Below are positions 19,768 to 28,233 of a DNA stretch of 64,000 nt, piece after piece. Origin of the DNA: Azospirillum cavernae. Lineage in GTDB: Bacteria; Pseudomonadota; Alphaproteobacteria; Azospirillales; Azospirillaceae. The stretch spans positions 1,357,001 through 1,421,000 of the forward strand of contig NZ_QYUL01000002.1 of the NCBI RefSeq assembly GCF_003590795.1, written 5' to 3'. The notes beneath the pieces were generated by a model that was given only the letters and a program-made list of their open reading frames with translations, was not told the origin of the DNA and ran no database searches. Every line of letters starts with the position of its first letter. Within the stretch, counting starts at the first letter, position 1. A program made the translations under genes and the position numbers.

Positions 19768-19811
19768 ACATACGCCTCGTATGTGAACCTATCTCTCATA
19801 CGGAGCGTATG
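19768..19811. promoter_or_regulatory. Two palindromic operators between ridA-like and tetR genes
   Basis: The first is a perfect inverted repeat, ACATACG-CCT-CGTATGT (19768-19784). The second repeats the core, CATACG-GAG-CGTATG (19797-19811). Their centres are 28 bp apart and the spacer is 3 bp in both. Such paired sites in a divergent intergenic region are typical of TetR-family autoregulation. Confidence 0.8.
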
Positions 19812-19854
19812 TCAATGGGTGTGCGGCGCGTGCGCGCGCTGAAAGGAGACGAGC

Positions 19855-20451
19855 ATGGCGGGTGAGCGACGCTCCAAAATGATGGAGGAAACGCGCGGAA
19901 AGCTGATTTCAGCGGCGCGTCACGTCTTTGCTGAAAAAGGCTACGCAGCCACCTCAATGGATGACCTGACGGCCATGGTGGGGCTGACGCGGGGCGCGCT
20001 GTATCATAATTTTGGCGACAAACGGGGGCTGTTGCTGGCCGTGGTCAATCAGATTGACGGAGAAATGGCGGCCCATGCGGCGGCGGTCGGCAGTCGAGCC
20101 GACAATGGCTGGGACGCGTTGATGGCGGAGGGCGTCGCCTATATCGAAATGGCGCTGAAGCCAGAGGTTCAACGCATCGTTTTGCTTGATGGTCCCGCCG
20201 TTCTTGGCGATCCGTCGCAGTGGCCGAGCCAGAGCAATTGCCTTCAGGCGACGGTGCGGAAGGTCGAAGACCTGATGGCGCAAGGAATCATCAAGCCAAT
20301 CGACGCGGAGGCGGCGGCCCGTCTTTTGAGCGGAGCCGCCCTCAACGCCGCGCTCTGGATTGCAGCAAACGACCATCCGCAGGATGTGCTCAAAAAGGCC
20401 GTTGAAGCGTTTCGGTGCTTGGCGGAAGGAATGCTGGCGGTTCGGAACTGA
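19855..20451 (+). CDS. TetR/AcrR-family transcriptional regulator
   Basis: A 198-residue repressor-type protein. The N-terminal helix-turn-helix shows HVFAEKGYAATSMDDLTAMV followed by LTRGALYHNFGDKRGLL (residues 20-60), the standard TetR DNA-binding signature. The helical C-terminal half, which would hold the ligand pocket, is not assignable. GAAAGGAGACGAGC gives a good ribosome-binding site before the ATG at 19855. Divergent from the RidA-like gene with two matching palindromes in between, it probably represses both itself and that gene until a small ligand binds. Confidence 0.9.
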   Translation: MAGERRSKMMEETRGKLISAARHVFAEKGYAATSMDDLTAMVGLTRGALYHNFGDKRGLLLAVVNQIDGEMAAHAAAVGSRADNGWDALMAEGVAYIEMALKPEVQRIVLLDGPAVLGDPSQWPSQSNCLQATVRKVEDLMAQGIIKPIDAEAAARLLSGAALNAALWIAANDHPQDVLKKAVEAFRCLAEGMLAVRN

Positions 20452-20568
20452 TGGACCATCTCCTATGGAGGTTGGTGCGACATCACCTGTTCGCATCAAT
20501 GTCCGCGCGATCAATGAGGGCGAGGATGCGCTGTCGCCGGGTGGCCCGGCTGTGGCTATAGTGGGGGC

Positions 20569-21213
20569 ATGTTCACCCTCTCCGCCCCGCTGCTGCTGCG
20601 CGCCTACGCCGCCGGGATTTTCCCAATGGCCGAAAGCGCCGACTCGAAAGAGCTTCACTGGTTCGACCCGGAGCGGCGCGGCGTTCTGCCGCTCGACCGC
20701 TTCCACGTCGCCCGCAGCCTGCGCAAGACGGTGCGGCGCGGCCTGTTCGAGATGCGCTTTGACAGCGCCTTCCGCACGGTGATGGAGTTGTGCGCCGAAA
20801 CCACGGATGACCGTCCCAAGACCTGGATCAACGAGGACATCGTCCGGCTTTACACCGAACTGCACCAGGCCGGATTCGCCCACAGCGTGGAATGCTGGCT
20901 CGATGGGCGGCTGGTCGGCGGGTTGTATGGCGTGTCGATTGGCGCGGCCTATTTCGGCGAAAGCATGTTCAGCCGCGAGACCGACGCCAGCAAGGTGGCG
21001 CTGGTCCATCTGGTGGCGCGGCTGCGGGCGGCGGGCTTCACCTTGCTCGACACCCAATTCGTCACCGACCATCTCAGCCATTTCGGGGCGGAGGAAATCC
21101 CGCGCGCCGAGTATCACCGCCGCCTGAACGACGCGCTGGAGCGGACCACCCGCTTCGCCGCCGTCGATCAGGCCCAGGCGGTCGCCGCCCTGCTGGACGG
21201 CGCGCCGCTGTAA
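20569..21213 (+). CDS. aat: Leucyl/phenylalanyl-tRNA-protein transferase
   Basis: Adds Leu or Phe from charged tRNA to the N terminus of proteins starting with Arg or Lys, marking them for ClpAP through the N-end rule. It has 214 residues. The family N-terminal block [12 protein letters not shown] is followed by [15 protein letters not shown] and FHVARSLRK, then [20 protein letters not shown] near residue 120 and [21 protein letters not shown] near 165, all typical. The start at 20569 gives a normal-length protein. It converges with anmK five bases later. Confidence 0.95.
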   Translation: MFTLSAPLLLRAYAAGIFPMAESADSKELHWFDPERRGVLPLDRFHVARSLRKTVRRGLFEMRFDSAFRTVMELCAETTDDRPKTWINEDIVRLYTELHQAGFAHSVECWLDGRLVGGLYGVSIGAAYFGESMFSRETDASKVALVHLVARLRAAGFTLLDTQFVTDHLSHFGAEEIPRAEYHRRLNDALERTTRFAAVDQAQAVAALLDGAPL

Positions 21214-21218
21214 CGCTG

Positions 21219-22337
21219 TTACGCCGCCGCCACGCCAGTTGGCGTGGATGGCGGCGGGTGGAAACGCCCGCCGGTCGTCGGCGTCGGCACGCCGGTGGTC
21301 GCCGGTTCGCTGAGCGGCAGACCCAGGCGGCTGCGCACCGCCAGATAGCCGAAGGCCTGCGCCTCCAGCGCGTCGCCGTCCCAGCCCACCGATTCGACCG
21401 CCGCCACCGGCGCGCCCAACCGTTCGGCCAGCATCGCCATCAGCGTGGCGTTGCGACGCCCGCCGCCGCACACCAGCCAACCGACCGGGGCGGCGGGCAG
21501 ATACGGGACGATGCGGGCGACCGATTCGGCGGTGAAGGCGGTCAGCGTCGCCGCGCCATCGGCCAGCGCCAAACCGGCGACCGGGGCCGGGTCGAAGGCG
21601 TCACGGTCGAGCGATTTCGGCGTCGGCAGGCTGAAATAGGGGTGGGAGAGCAGGGCCGCCAGCGCCGCCGAATCCACCCGTCCCGCCGCCGCCAGCGCGC
21701 CGTCGGCGTCGAAACGCCCGCCGCCGTGGCGCAACACCCAATCGTCGATCAGCGCGTTGCCCGGCCCGGTGTCGCAGGCGACGACGGCGCCGTTCCCGTC
21801 TTCCCCAACCCAGGTCGGCCCAACCCAGGTGACGTTGGCGACGCCGCCGACGTTCAGCACCCCCAGCGGGCGCGGCAATCCGGTGGCGAGCGCGCGGTGG
21901 AACAGGGGGACCAGCGGCGCGCCCTGACCGCCCGCCGCCACGTCGGCGCTGCGGAAGTCGTTGACCACGGCGATGCCGGTGGACGCGGCCAGCCGCGCGC
22001 CATCGCCGATCTGCCAGGTCCGCCGCTGGTCGGGCGCGTGGTGGATGGTGTGGCCGTGAAAGCCGATCAGATCGACCGAGGCGGGGGCGACTCCGGCCTT
22101 GTCCAGCACATGGCGCACCGCATCGGCGTGGGCGTCGGTCAAGGCGCGCTCCACCTCCGCCACCGGCCCTTTGCCGCCCAGACAGCCGCGCAGAGCGGCG
22201 CGGAAATCATCCTCATAGGGGATGGTGACGAACGCCATCGGCTCCACCCGCGCGATCCCGTCGGTGCGCAGCAAGGCGGCGTCAACGCCGTCCATCGAGG
22301 TTCCGCTCATCAGCCCGATCACCGTGCGGATGGTCAT
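21219..22337 (-). CDS. anmK: Anhydro-N-acetylmuramic acid kinase
   Basis: Phosphorylates and opens 1,6-anhydro-MurNAc released during murein turnover, feeding it back into the MurNAc-6-P recycling route. It has 372 residues. The N-terminal phosphate loop GLMSGTSMDGVDAALL, the GFHGHTIHH box near residue 100, NVGGVANVTWV near 165 and VCGGGRRNATLM near 290 are all diagnostic. A GGAGC element precedes the ATG at 22337. In many bacteria anmK is divergent from tyrS, and that arrangement holds here with a hairpin repeat in the intergenic space. The C terminus ends in a low-complexity Thr/Pro/Gly tail. Confidence 0.95.
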   Translation of the reverse strand: MTIRTVIGLMSGTSMDGVDAALLRTDGIARVEPMAFVTIPYEDDFRAALRGCLGGKGPVAEVERALTDAHADAVRHVLDKAGVAPASVDLIGFHGHTIHHAPDQRRTWQIGDGARLAASTGIAVVNDFRSADVAAGGQGAPLVPLFHRALATGLPRPLGVLNVGGVANVTWVGPTWVGEDGNGAVVACDTGPGNALIDDWVLRHGGGRFDADGALAAAGRVDSAALAALLSHPYFSLPTPKSLDRDAFDPAPVAGLALADGAATLTAFTAESVARIVPYLPAAPVGWLVCGGGRRNATLMAMLAERLGAPVAAVESVGWDGDALEAQAFGYLAVRSRLGLPLSEPATTGVPTPTTGGRFHPPPSTPTGVAAA

Positions 22338-22379
22338 GGGGTGCTCCGTCGATCAAAGGTGAGTGGTGGTTGAGTTCTG

Positions 22380-22530
22380 TTTTTTGACACCGATGAACAC
22401 AGATAAACACAGATGAATTTTGATGTTTGATCGCATTCGGCGTATCTGAAGATTTTTGTCAAATGAAAACCAGAGCAATCAAATTCATCTTTTTAATCTG
22501 TGTTTATCTGTGTTCATCGGTGTCAAAAAA
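22380..22530. repeat. Hairpin repeat, family B, copy 1
   Basis: About 150 bp with long inverted ends: TTTTTTGACACCGATGAACA starts the left arm and its complement closes the right arm at 22530. The inner sequence also repeats ACACAGAT units. Further copies sit at 31938, 36096 and 36294. Confidence 0.85.
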
Positions 22531-22658
22531 ATCGTGAGTCCTTCCGCCGAGCGGCAAGGGGCGATCCACCCCCGCCGCCCGCGCCGATTGAGGCTGTGGA
22601 CGTTCCATGGTAACAGACGCGACCATTTCTTTCCAACGACAGCCGGATTGCGGCCACC

Positions 22659-23915
22659 ATGACGACGCCCCCCTCCTCGGATTTTCTGCGCACGCTGCAA
22701 GAGCGTGGCTTCATCCATCAATGCACCGACCTCGCCGCCTTGGACGAGCGGGCGCAAAAGGGGCCGATCGTCGCGTATATCGGCTTCGACTGCACGGCGG
22801 ACAGCCTGCATGTCGGCAGCCTGCTGCCCATCATGATGCTGCGCTGGCTGCAAAAGACCGGGCACAAGCCCATCGTTCTGATGGGCGGCGGCACCACCCG
22901 CATCGGCGACCCGTCGGGCCGCGACGAGGCGCGTCAGTTGCTGACCGACGAGGTCATCGCCAGCAACATGGCGGGCATCAAGCGCATCTTTGGCCGTTAC
23001 CTGACCTTCGGCGACGGCCCGACCGACGCGGTGATGGTCAACAACGCCGATTGGCTGGACGGCCTGAAATACATCGAGATGCTGCGCGACGTCGGTCGCC
23101 ATTTCAGCATCAACCGCATGTTGAGCTTCGATTCGGTCAAGCTGCGGTTGGACCGCGAACAGTCGCTGACGCTTCTCGAATTCAACTACATGATTCTCCA
23201 GGCCTATGACTTCGTCGAGCTGAACCGGCGCTTGGGCTGCGCCTTGCAGATGGGCGGCTCCGACCAGTGGGGCAACATCATCAACGGCGTCGAGCTGGGC
23301 CGCCGCGCCGATGGGGCGGAGCTGTTCGGCCTGACCACGCCGCTGCTCACCACCTCCTCGGGCGCCAAGATGGGCAAGACGGCGGCGGGGGCGGTCTGGC
23401 TGACCGGCGACAAGCTCAGCAGCTATGATTTCTGGCAATATTGGCGCAACACCGAGGACGCCGACGTCGGCCGCTTCCTGCGCCTCTACACCGAACTGCC
23501 GTTGGACGAGGTCGCCCGGCTGGAAAGCCTGCCCGGCGCCGAGATCAACGAGGCCAAGAAGATCCTGGCCAACGCCGTCACCGCGCTGGCCCATGGCGAG
23601 GAGGCCGCGCGCGAAGCCGCCGAAACCGCCCGCCGGGCGTTTGAAGAGGGCGCCGCCGCCGAGGGGCTGCCGACCATCGAGATCGCCCGCAGCGATCTGG
23701 ACGCCGGGATCGCCGTGGTCGACCTGCTGGTCTCCGCAGGTCTGGCGGCGTCGAAGGGCGAGGCCCGCCGTCTCATCAAGGGCAATGGAATCAAGCTGAA
23801 TGACGTCGCGGTGTCCGACGAGGCCGCCAAGGCCAGCGCCGCCGACCTGAACGCCGACAGCGCGGTGAAGCTCAGCGCGGGCAAGAAGCGTCACGTTCTG
23901 GTCAAGCCGGTCTAA
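22659..23915 (+). CDS. tyrS: Tyrosyl-tRNA synthetase
   Basis: Charges tRNA-Tyr. It has 418 residues. The class I HIGH motif appears as LHVGS (residues 50-54) and the KMSKS loop as AKMGKT near residue 237. [36 protein letters not shown] and the C-terminal S4-like domain ([21 protein letters not shown] onward) are all in place. This is the TyrRS type that recognises bacterial long-variable-arm tRNA-Tyr, matching the tRNA at 63691. It is divergent from anmK. Confidence 0.96.
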   Translation: MTTPPSSDFLRTLQERGFIHQCTDLAALDERAQKGPIVAYIGFDCTADSLHVGSLLPIMMLRWLQKTGHKPIVLMGGGTTRIGDPSGRDEARQLLTDEVIASNMAGIKRIFGRYLTFGDGPTDAVMVNNADWLDGLKYIEMLRDVGRHFSINRMLSFDSVKLRLDREQSLTLLEFNYMILQAYDFVELNRRLGCALQMGGSDQWGNIINGVELGRRADGAELFGLTTPLLTTSSGAKMGKTAAGAVWLTGDKLSSYDFWQYWRNTEDADVGRFLRLYTELPLDEVARLESLPGAEINEAKKILANAVTALAHGEEAAREAAETARRAFEEGAAAEGLPTIEIARSDLDAGIAVVDLLVSAGLAASKGEARRLIKGNGIKLNDVAVSDEAAKASAADLNADSAVKLSAGKKRHVLVKPV

Positions 23916-24497
23916 ACCACACGCGTCGGCCTGCGCGGGGAGAGGGAAAACGCCCTTTCGCCCGCGCGGGCGCGCATGGCCGCCATGAGGGCGCGCGTCA
24001 CCGCGCCCCATTGTTTCCGGCGCGGCCCTTCGCACTGTCATGTCCCGCCTTTCACGGTTTGGATGGATTGGGTATGACTCCGAGCACGGACGCCACCCCC
24101 TGCGCGGGGCTGTACACGTGGGGATCGCCCAACAACTCTACACCCGCGCCATCCCCTCAAGGCGCGGAGCTGCGGCCACGCCGATCTGATCGCATTTGGC
24201 CACCCCCGGATCTGGACGAGCGACTGCGACTCGACACTCCGTTGGCCGAGCCGGACGGCAAGACCTTCAATGGCGCGACGCGCGCGGCTAGACTGATTGC
24301 CCGATGCTGGACCCTGGCGCAGCGTAAGCGGAGGTGTCTGTTCCGGTGCGTTTGCAGACAATCGGTGTTCGAGCGGGTGCGCGGGTTCTTTCTCTGATCT
24401 GTCGGCTTGTGTTTGCGTCCGATTTCTACGCTTATCTGTGTCGTGATATGCGGGCGTTTAGGATCGTCAACTCTAGGGATGCATTGGAGAGGTTTGG
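23916..24497. other. Long intergenic stretch after tyrS without a recognisable gene
   Basis: About 580 bases. Open frames exist on both strands but none shows a family motif, a credible ribosome-binding site or the GC3 pattern of neighbours. Composition falls towards 24400, where a lower-GC patch begins. It could be the worn edge of an old insertion, but I see no inverted ends or transposase remnant. Confidence 0.5.
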
Positions 24498-25346
24498 ATG
24501 AAGAAATTCTCACAGGAGCAAGCCAGCACGATACTCCAGAAATTACAGGCCATGATCGAGCACCATAAAGGGGATTTGCAACAAGTTTACGACTATTCAA
24601 ATATGGCTCTGTCCTCCCAGCAAATCACTCAACTGGTTGAGCAAAGCTGTGTGATTGGTCGTCATTTCAATGCGGCGGTTCACTCCTTGAAAATGTTCCA
24701 TGACTGGGGGGTGGATCCGAAACCGGAATGGATGGACCATTTTATCGACCAGCATTTTCAGACCCGCCATGTTCAGGCGACCTTGTGGATGGAGCGTGGT
24801 GTCTATGGTGTTCTGGCCCTGAAACGGGGGGGGCGCTTCCTGGAATTGTGCTGCGGTGACGGGTACAACGCCTTTCACTTCTACTCGCCCTTCGCGGAAT
24901 CCGTGATCGCCGTCGATCTAGACGACAGCGCCCTTGCCCACGCGCGCAAGTACAACACGGCTGACAACATCTCCTTCGTCAAGGCCGACATCCGGACTGG
25001 GATGCCTGATGGCCAGTTCGACAACATCCTGTGGGATGCCGCTATCGAGCATTTCACCGAGGACGAGATCGCCGCGATCATGAACGGCATCAAGGCGAGA
25101 CTGGGCGATGGTGGAATCCTGAGCGGCTACACTCTGCTCGAAATGGAGGATGGCAAGCATCTTGACCAGCATGAGCGCGAGTTCCGCTCCAAGAAAGATT
25201 TGGCCGACTTTCTGACGCCGCACTTTAAAAATGTCGTGGTTTTCGAAACCATCCATCCACAACGCCATAATCTGTACTTCTACGCGTCGGACGGCGTGGT
25301 GCCTTTCGATTCGGACTGGCCGCACATTCTGCGCATCAAGCGATGA
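24498..25346 (+). CDS. Class I SAM-dependent methyltransferase
   Basis: A 282-residue protein. The SAM-binding motif I is FLELCCGDGYNAFHF near residue 115, with an acidic residue ending the next strand (VIAVDLDDSALAHARKY) and a motif II/III region NISFVKADIRTGM then FDNILWDAAIEHF. About 100 helical residues precede the fold (MKKFSQEQASTILQKLQAMI and onward) and are not assignable. GGAGAGGTTT gives a good ribosome-binding site. Codon use is less GC-biased than neighbours, and the gene is followed by the remains of a glycosyltransferase, so it may be a transferred surface-polysaccharide gene; the substrate is unknown. Confidence 0.78.
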   Translation: MKKFSQEQASTILQKLQAMIEHHKGDLQQVYDYSNMALSSQQITQLVEQSCVIGRHFNAAVHSLKMFHDWGVDPKPEWMDHFIDQHFQTRHVQATLWMERGVYGVLALKRGGRFLELCCGDGYNAFHFYSPFAESVIAVDLDDSALAHARKYNTADNISFVKADIRTGMPDGQFDNILWDAAIEHFTEDEIAAIMNGIKARLGDGGILSGYTLLEMEDGKHLDQHEREFRSKKDLADFLTPHFKNVVVFETIHPQRHNLYFYASDGVVPFDSDWPHILRIKR

Positions 25347-25830
25347 TCGACTGTTTGGCTGTCCTGGCGACTCGTTCCAGGACAGCCAGAAACCTGTCAC
25401 GATGCCGTTCGGCTGTGTGCCGGTCAGGGTGGGGCTTTCCTGTCCGTTGGCGGCGAGGCGTCGGCGCCTCACGCAGACGGGCGAGATTGGCGGTCAGGCC
25501 GCTCCAGTCGTGCGGATGGTTTCGGGGATCGCGCAGACCTCGCTTGCGGCGACCGGAAGGCCGCTCCGCAGCGCTTCCGGGATCGCCAGATTGACCAGAT
25601 CGTCGCGGGGGGCAGGACGGCGCGTCGCAATGCTGGAGATAGGCGGCAGCCTGGGTTTCGGGCTGGGACTCGGCGAAATGGATGCGCCCGGCATCCTTGA
25701 CCGACAGCATGGGCCTGAAGTTGGGGTGGCGCGGCCCGATATAGACCAGATGCACGTGCGAGCCGTTCAGCCGTTGGGCAGCGCGTGATTTTTGGGGATC
25801 ATGTCGATACCGAACTGTTGGTGTGCGTTG
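25343..25830 (-). pseudogene. Degenerate glycosyltransferase (group 1-like) remnant
   Basis: On the minus strand, fragments of one glycosyltransferase fall in different frames. From the 5' side: FGIDMIPKNHALPNG, then after a shift SHVHLVYIGPRHPNFRPMLS and AESQPETQAAAYL, then after a shift DDLVNLAIPEALRSGLPV and SEVCAIPE, then after a shift back GLTANLARLREAP and DRFLAVLERV. The order and spacing match the donor-binding half of GT4 proteins (the E-x7-E region and the closing helix). An in-frame stop and the missing acceptor domain show a 5' truncation. It overlaps the end of the adjacent methyltransferase. Dead copy of a cell-surface sugar transferase; confident in family, not in exact ends. 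Confidence 0.7.
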
Positions 25831-25954
25831 CAGCATCAACGGGGCGCCTGCGACAAATTAAAGAGAATCAGCCTTCTTTCTTTTGGCGGGCTTGACGGAT
25901 GGTCGGAACCCTGTGACAAAGGATCTTCGGCACAATCTATGAGCTTGAAGACAC

Positions 25955-26542
25955 ATGTTCGACCGCCCGCCCCGCCAGGGCTTCCGCGCTCCCGAGATCA
26001 CCAAGTCCAACGTCACCGCCACCGTGAAGTGGTTTAACCCCACCAAGGGGTTCGGCTTTGTGTCGCCTGAGGACGGTTCGCCCGACGCCTTCCTGCACGT
26101 CTCTGCGGTTCAGGCCGCTGGCTATGACGCGCTTGACGAAGGCACCACCATCTCCTGCGATCTGGCCCGTGGTCCCAAGGGACCGCAGGTCGCTTCCATC
26201 CACTCGGTTGACGCCTCCACGGCGCAAAGCTCCCCCCGTCCGCCGCGCGCTGGCGCGGGTGGCGGCGGCTTTGATCGTGGCGGTTATGACCGTGGCGGCT
26301 TCGACCGTGGCGGCTACGACGCCGGCGGCGGCGGCGAGGAAGTCAGCGGCACCGTGAAGTGGTTCAACGCCGACAAGGGCTTTGGCTTCATCACGCCGAG
26401 CACCGGCGGCAAGGACGTGTTCGTTCACGTCAACGTGCTGCGCCGCTCGGGCATGCAGACCCTTCAGGAAGGCGATCAGGTGCGCGTCACCGTTCGCCAG
26501 GGCCAGAAGGGTCCGGAAGCTGGCAAGGTCGAGTACCTCTAA
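25955..26542 (+). CDS. Double cold-shock-domain protein with an RGG-like linker
   Basis: A 195-residue RNA/DNA chaperone. Cold-shock domain 1 spans about residues 18-85 (TVKWFNPTKGFGFVSPEDG, then AFLHVSAV) and domain 2 about 128-195 (GTVKWFNADKGFGFITPSTG, then DVFVHVNVL). Both RNP1 (KGFGF) and RNP2 (FVHV or FLHV) motifs are present. The linker holds four FDRGG/YDRGG units encoded by 15-base repeats, giving an RGG-box-like, probably flexible RNA-binding segment. Two-domain CspA relatives with such a linker are common in alphaproteobacteria. A long AT-richer leader precedes it, and a strong terminator follows. Confidence 0.92.
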   Translation: MFDRPPRQGFRAPEITKSNVTATVKWFNPTKGFGFVSPEDGSPDAFLHVSAVQAAGYDALDEGTTISCDLARGPKGPQVASIHSVDASTAQSSPRPPRAGAGGGGFDRGGYDRGGFDRGGYDAGGGGEEVSGTVKWFNADKGFGFITPSTGGKDVFVHVNVLRRSGMQTLQEGDQVRVTVRQGQKGPEAGKVEYL

Positions 26543-26639
26543 GGTCTCGGCTCTGGGTTTAAGCCGAAGAGACCCTTCGTTCGTAAGAGCGGGCGTCTCT
26601 TTGGCGGACCAGCGTTAACCGGCGTTCGCGTCGGGTTAG

Positions 26640-26677
26640 GCGCACGGCGTCCCGAAAGGGTGCGCCGTGCGTTTTTG
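26640..26677 (+). terminator. Terminator after the cold-shock gene
   Basis: Perfect nine-base arms CGCACGGCG (26641-26649) and CGCCGTGCG (26663-26671) followed by TTTTT. Confidence 0.85.
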
Positions 26678-26764
26678 TCTCTGGGGTCGGCGGTGTTCAG
26701 CGTGGCGGGGCGCCGACCAGAGAGTTCTGCGCCCGACGCAGCCACCGGCTGATGGGTGAGTTCG

Positions 26765-27337
26765 ATGCTGGATCTTTCGGTCGCTCTCTCTCCGGTCCAG
26801 CTCATTGGCTATCTCGGCACGCTGGGCGGCATGGTTTGGCCCCTGTTTCGCGGGCGGGTGAGCATTCTTCTGGCCCAGCTTACGCCGTCCTTCTGCTTCA
26901 TGATTCATTTTTGGCTGTTGGGCGGATTGACCGCCGCCGCCCTGAATCTGCTGGCCATTCTGCAAGGGCTGGCGGCGATCCCGTTGGGGACGCGACCGAA
27001 TTTCCGCATCGTCTATCTGATGATTCTGCCGGTCATCGCCGGGTTGATGGCGATGACCTGGACCGGCTGGCTGTCGCTGTTCGCCGCGTTGGCGATGACG
27101 CTGGTCAGCGTGGCGCGTTATCAAACCGGGGTGACGCGCTTTCGCCTGTTCATGGCGCTGGCCTTGCCCTGCTGGTTCACCCACAGTCTCCTCATCGGGT
27201 CGGTTCCGGGGATGCTGTCGGACGCGGTGGGGATGACGATCAATCTGTGGATGCTGGCCCGCAGTGGGGCGTTCCGCCCCTTTGGGAGTAAAGCGCTGAC
27301 GCTGTCCAACCCCGACTCGGGATCATCCGGCCCATGA
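26765..27337 (+). CDS. YgjV-like small integral membrane protein
   Basis: About 190 residues with six or so predicted membrane segments (for example LIGYLGTLGGMVWPLF, ALNLLAILQGLAAIPL, LMILPVIAGLMAMT, WLSLFAALAMTLVSVA and LFMALALPCWFTHSLLIG). The pattern of conserved short loops, including SFCFMIHFWLLGG, fits the YgjV inner-membrane family, whose function is unknown. I start at the ATG at 26765 over a GTG nine bases earlier. It is followed seven bases later by the Crp/Fnr regulator and is probably cotranscribed with it. Confidence 0.7.
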   Translation: MLDLSVALSPVQLIGYLGTLGGMVWPLFRGRVSILLAQLTPSFCFMIHFWLLGGLTAAALNLLAILQGLAAIPLGTRPNFRIVYLMILPVIAGLMAMTWTGWLSLFAALAMTLVSVARYQTGVTRFRLFMALALPCWFTHSLLIGSVPGMLSDAVGMTINLWMLARSGAFRPFGSKALTLSNPDSGSSGP

Positions 27338-27344
27338 GCAAGAC

Positions 27345-28076
27345 ATGAGCGAAACGCCCAATCCATCCATCCGTCCGCTGCCGCCGCACAGTCTGTCGGC
27401 GCAGGACGTCGCGACGTTGCGGGCCATCCCGCTGTTCGCCAAGCTGTCGGATCGGGCGCTGGCGCTGTTGGTCGGGGTGGCGCAGGTGCGGGCGGTGACG
27501 CGGGGCGCGACGCTGTTCGTGCAGGACGAACCGGCGGACCGCTTTTTCGTCCTGCTCGACGGCTGGGTGAAGCTGTTCCGCCTGACCCGCGAGGGGGCGG
27601 AGGCTGTGGTTCACGTCATCGGTCCGGCGGAAAGCTTCGCCGAAGCGGCGATGTTCGCCGACGGAAAATTCCCGGTCTGCGCGGAGGCCGTGACCGACGG
27701 GCGGGTGATGACGCTGACCGCCGACGGCTTCGCCCGTTGCCTGCGTGAGGATGAGCGCATCGCCTTTGGCATGCTGGGGTCGTTGTCGCTTCGGCTGCGG
27801 GATCTGGTGACGCAGATTGAGCAGCTTCAGGTTCAACCGGCGCCCCAGCGGGTCGCCGCCTTTTTGCTGCGATTCTGCCCGGCAGGGGAGGGGGCGGCCA
27901 GCTTCGCCCTGCCGTTCGACAAGGCGCTGGTCGCCCGTCGTTTGGGGATGCAGCCGGAAACCTTCTCGCGCGCGCTGGCCAAGCTGCGGGCGGCGGGGGT
28001 GGACACCCAAGGCGGGGCGGTGACGGTGGCCGATCGCGGGGCGTTGCGGCGCTTTGTCGAGGCGACGGTCGATTAA
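27345..28076 (+). CDS. Crp/Fnr-family transcriptional regulator
   Basis: A 243-residue activator-type protein. The N-terminal cyclic-nucleotide-like beta-roll runs from about residue 20 to 140 (VRAVTRGATLFVQDEPADRF, then FVLLDGWVKLFRLT), followed by the long dimer helix RLRDLVTQIEQLQ and a C-terminal helix-turn-helix (LVARRLGMQPETFSRALAKL). No cluster-binding N-terminal cysteines of the FNR/FixK type are present, so oxygen sensing through an Fe-S cluster is unlikely; the DNR/CooA-like or an effector-free type is more plausible. The ligand is unknown. It directly follows the YgjV-like gene and precedes an MT-A70 gene by 157 bp. Confidence 0.88.
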   Translation: MSETPNPSIRPLPPHSLSAQDVATLRAIPLFAKLSDRALALLVGVAQVRAVTRGATLFVQDEPADRFFVLLDGWVKLFRLTREGAEAVVHVIGPAESFAEAAMFADGKFPVCAEAVTDGRVMTLTADGFARCLREDERIAFGMLGSLSLRLRDLVTQIEQLQVQPAPQRVAAFLLRFCPAGEGAASFALPFDKALVARRLGMQPETFSRALAKLRAAGVDTQGGAVTVADRGALRRFVEATVD

Positions 28077-28233
28077 CCGGGTGTACGCGTTTTGTACCAG
28101 TCAGAGGTCGGTGAGCGATGGTTGACGGGGTGACGCCTGCGTGCGAGTTTGCACCCCTTCAACGGTGAGACGATGGCGGGGCGTCCGCTGTGTTTGGCTC
28201 CGCCGTCCGCTATTCAGGAAGTTTGAGGACGCG

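Noticed and set aside
24011..24397. A 128-residue open frame after tyrS.
   Set aside because: No motif, weak start signal and irregular composition; overlapping frames exist on the other strand too.
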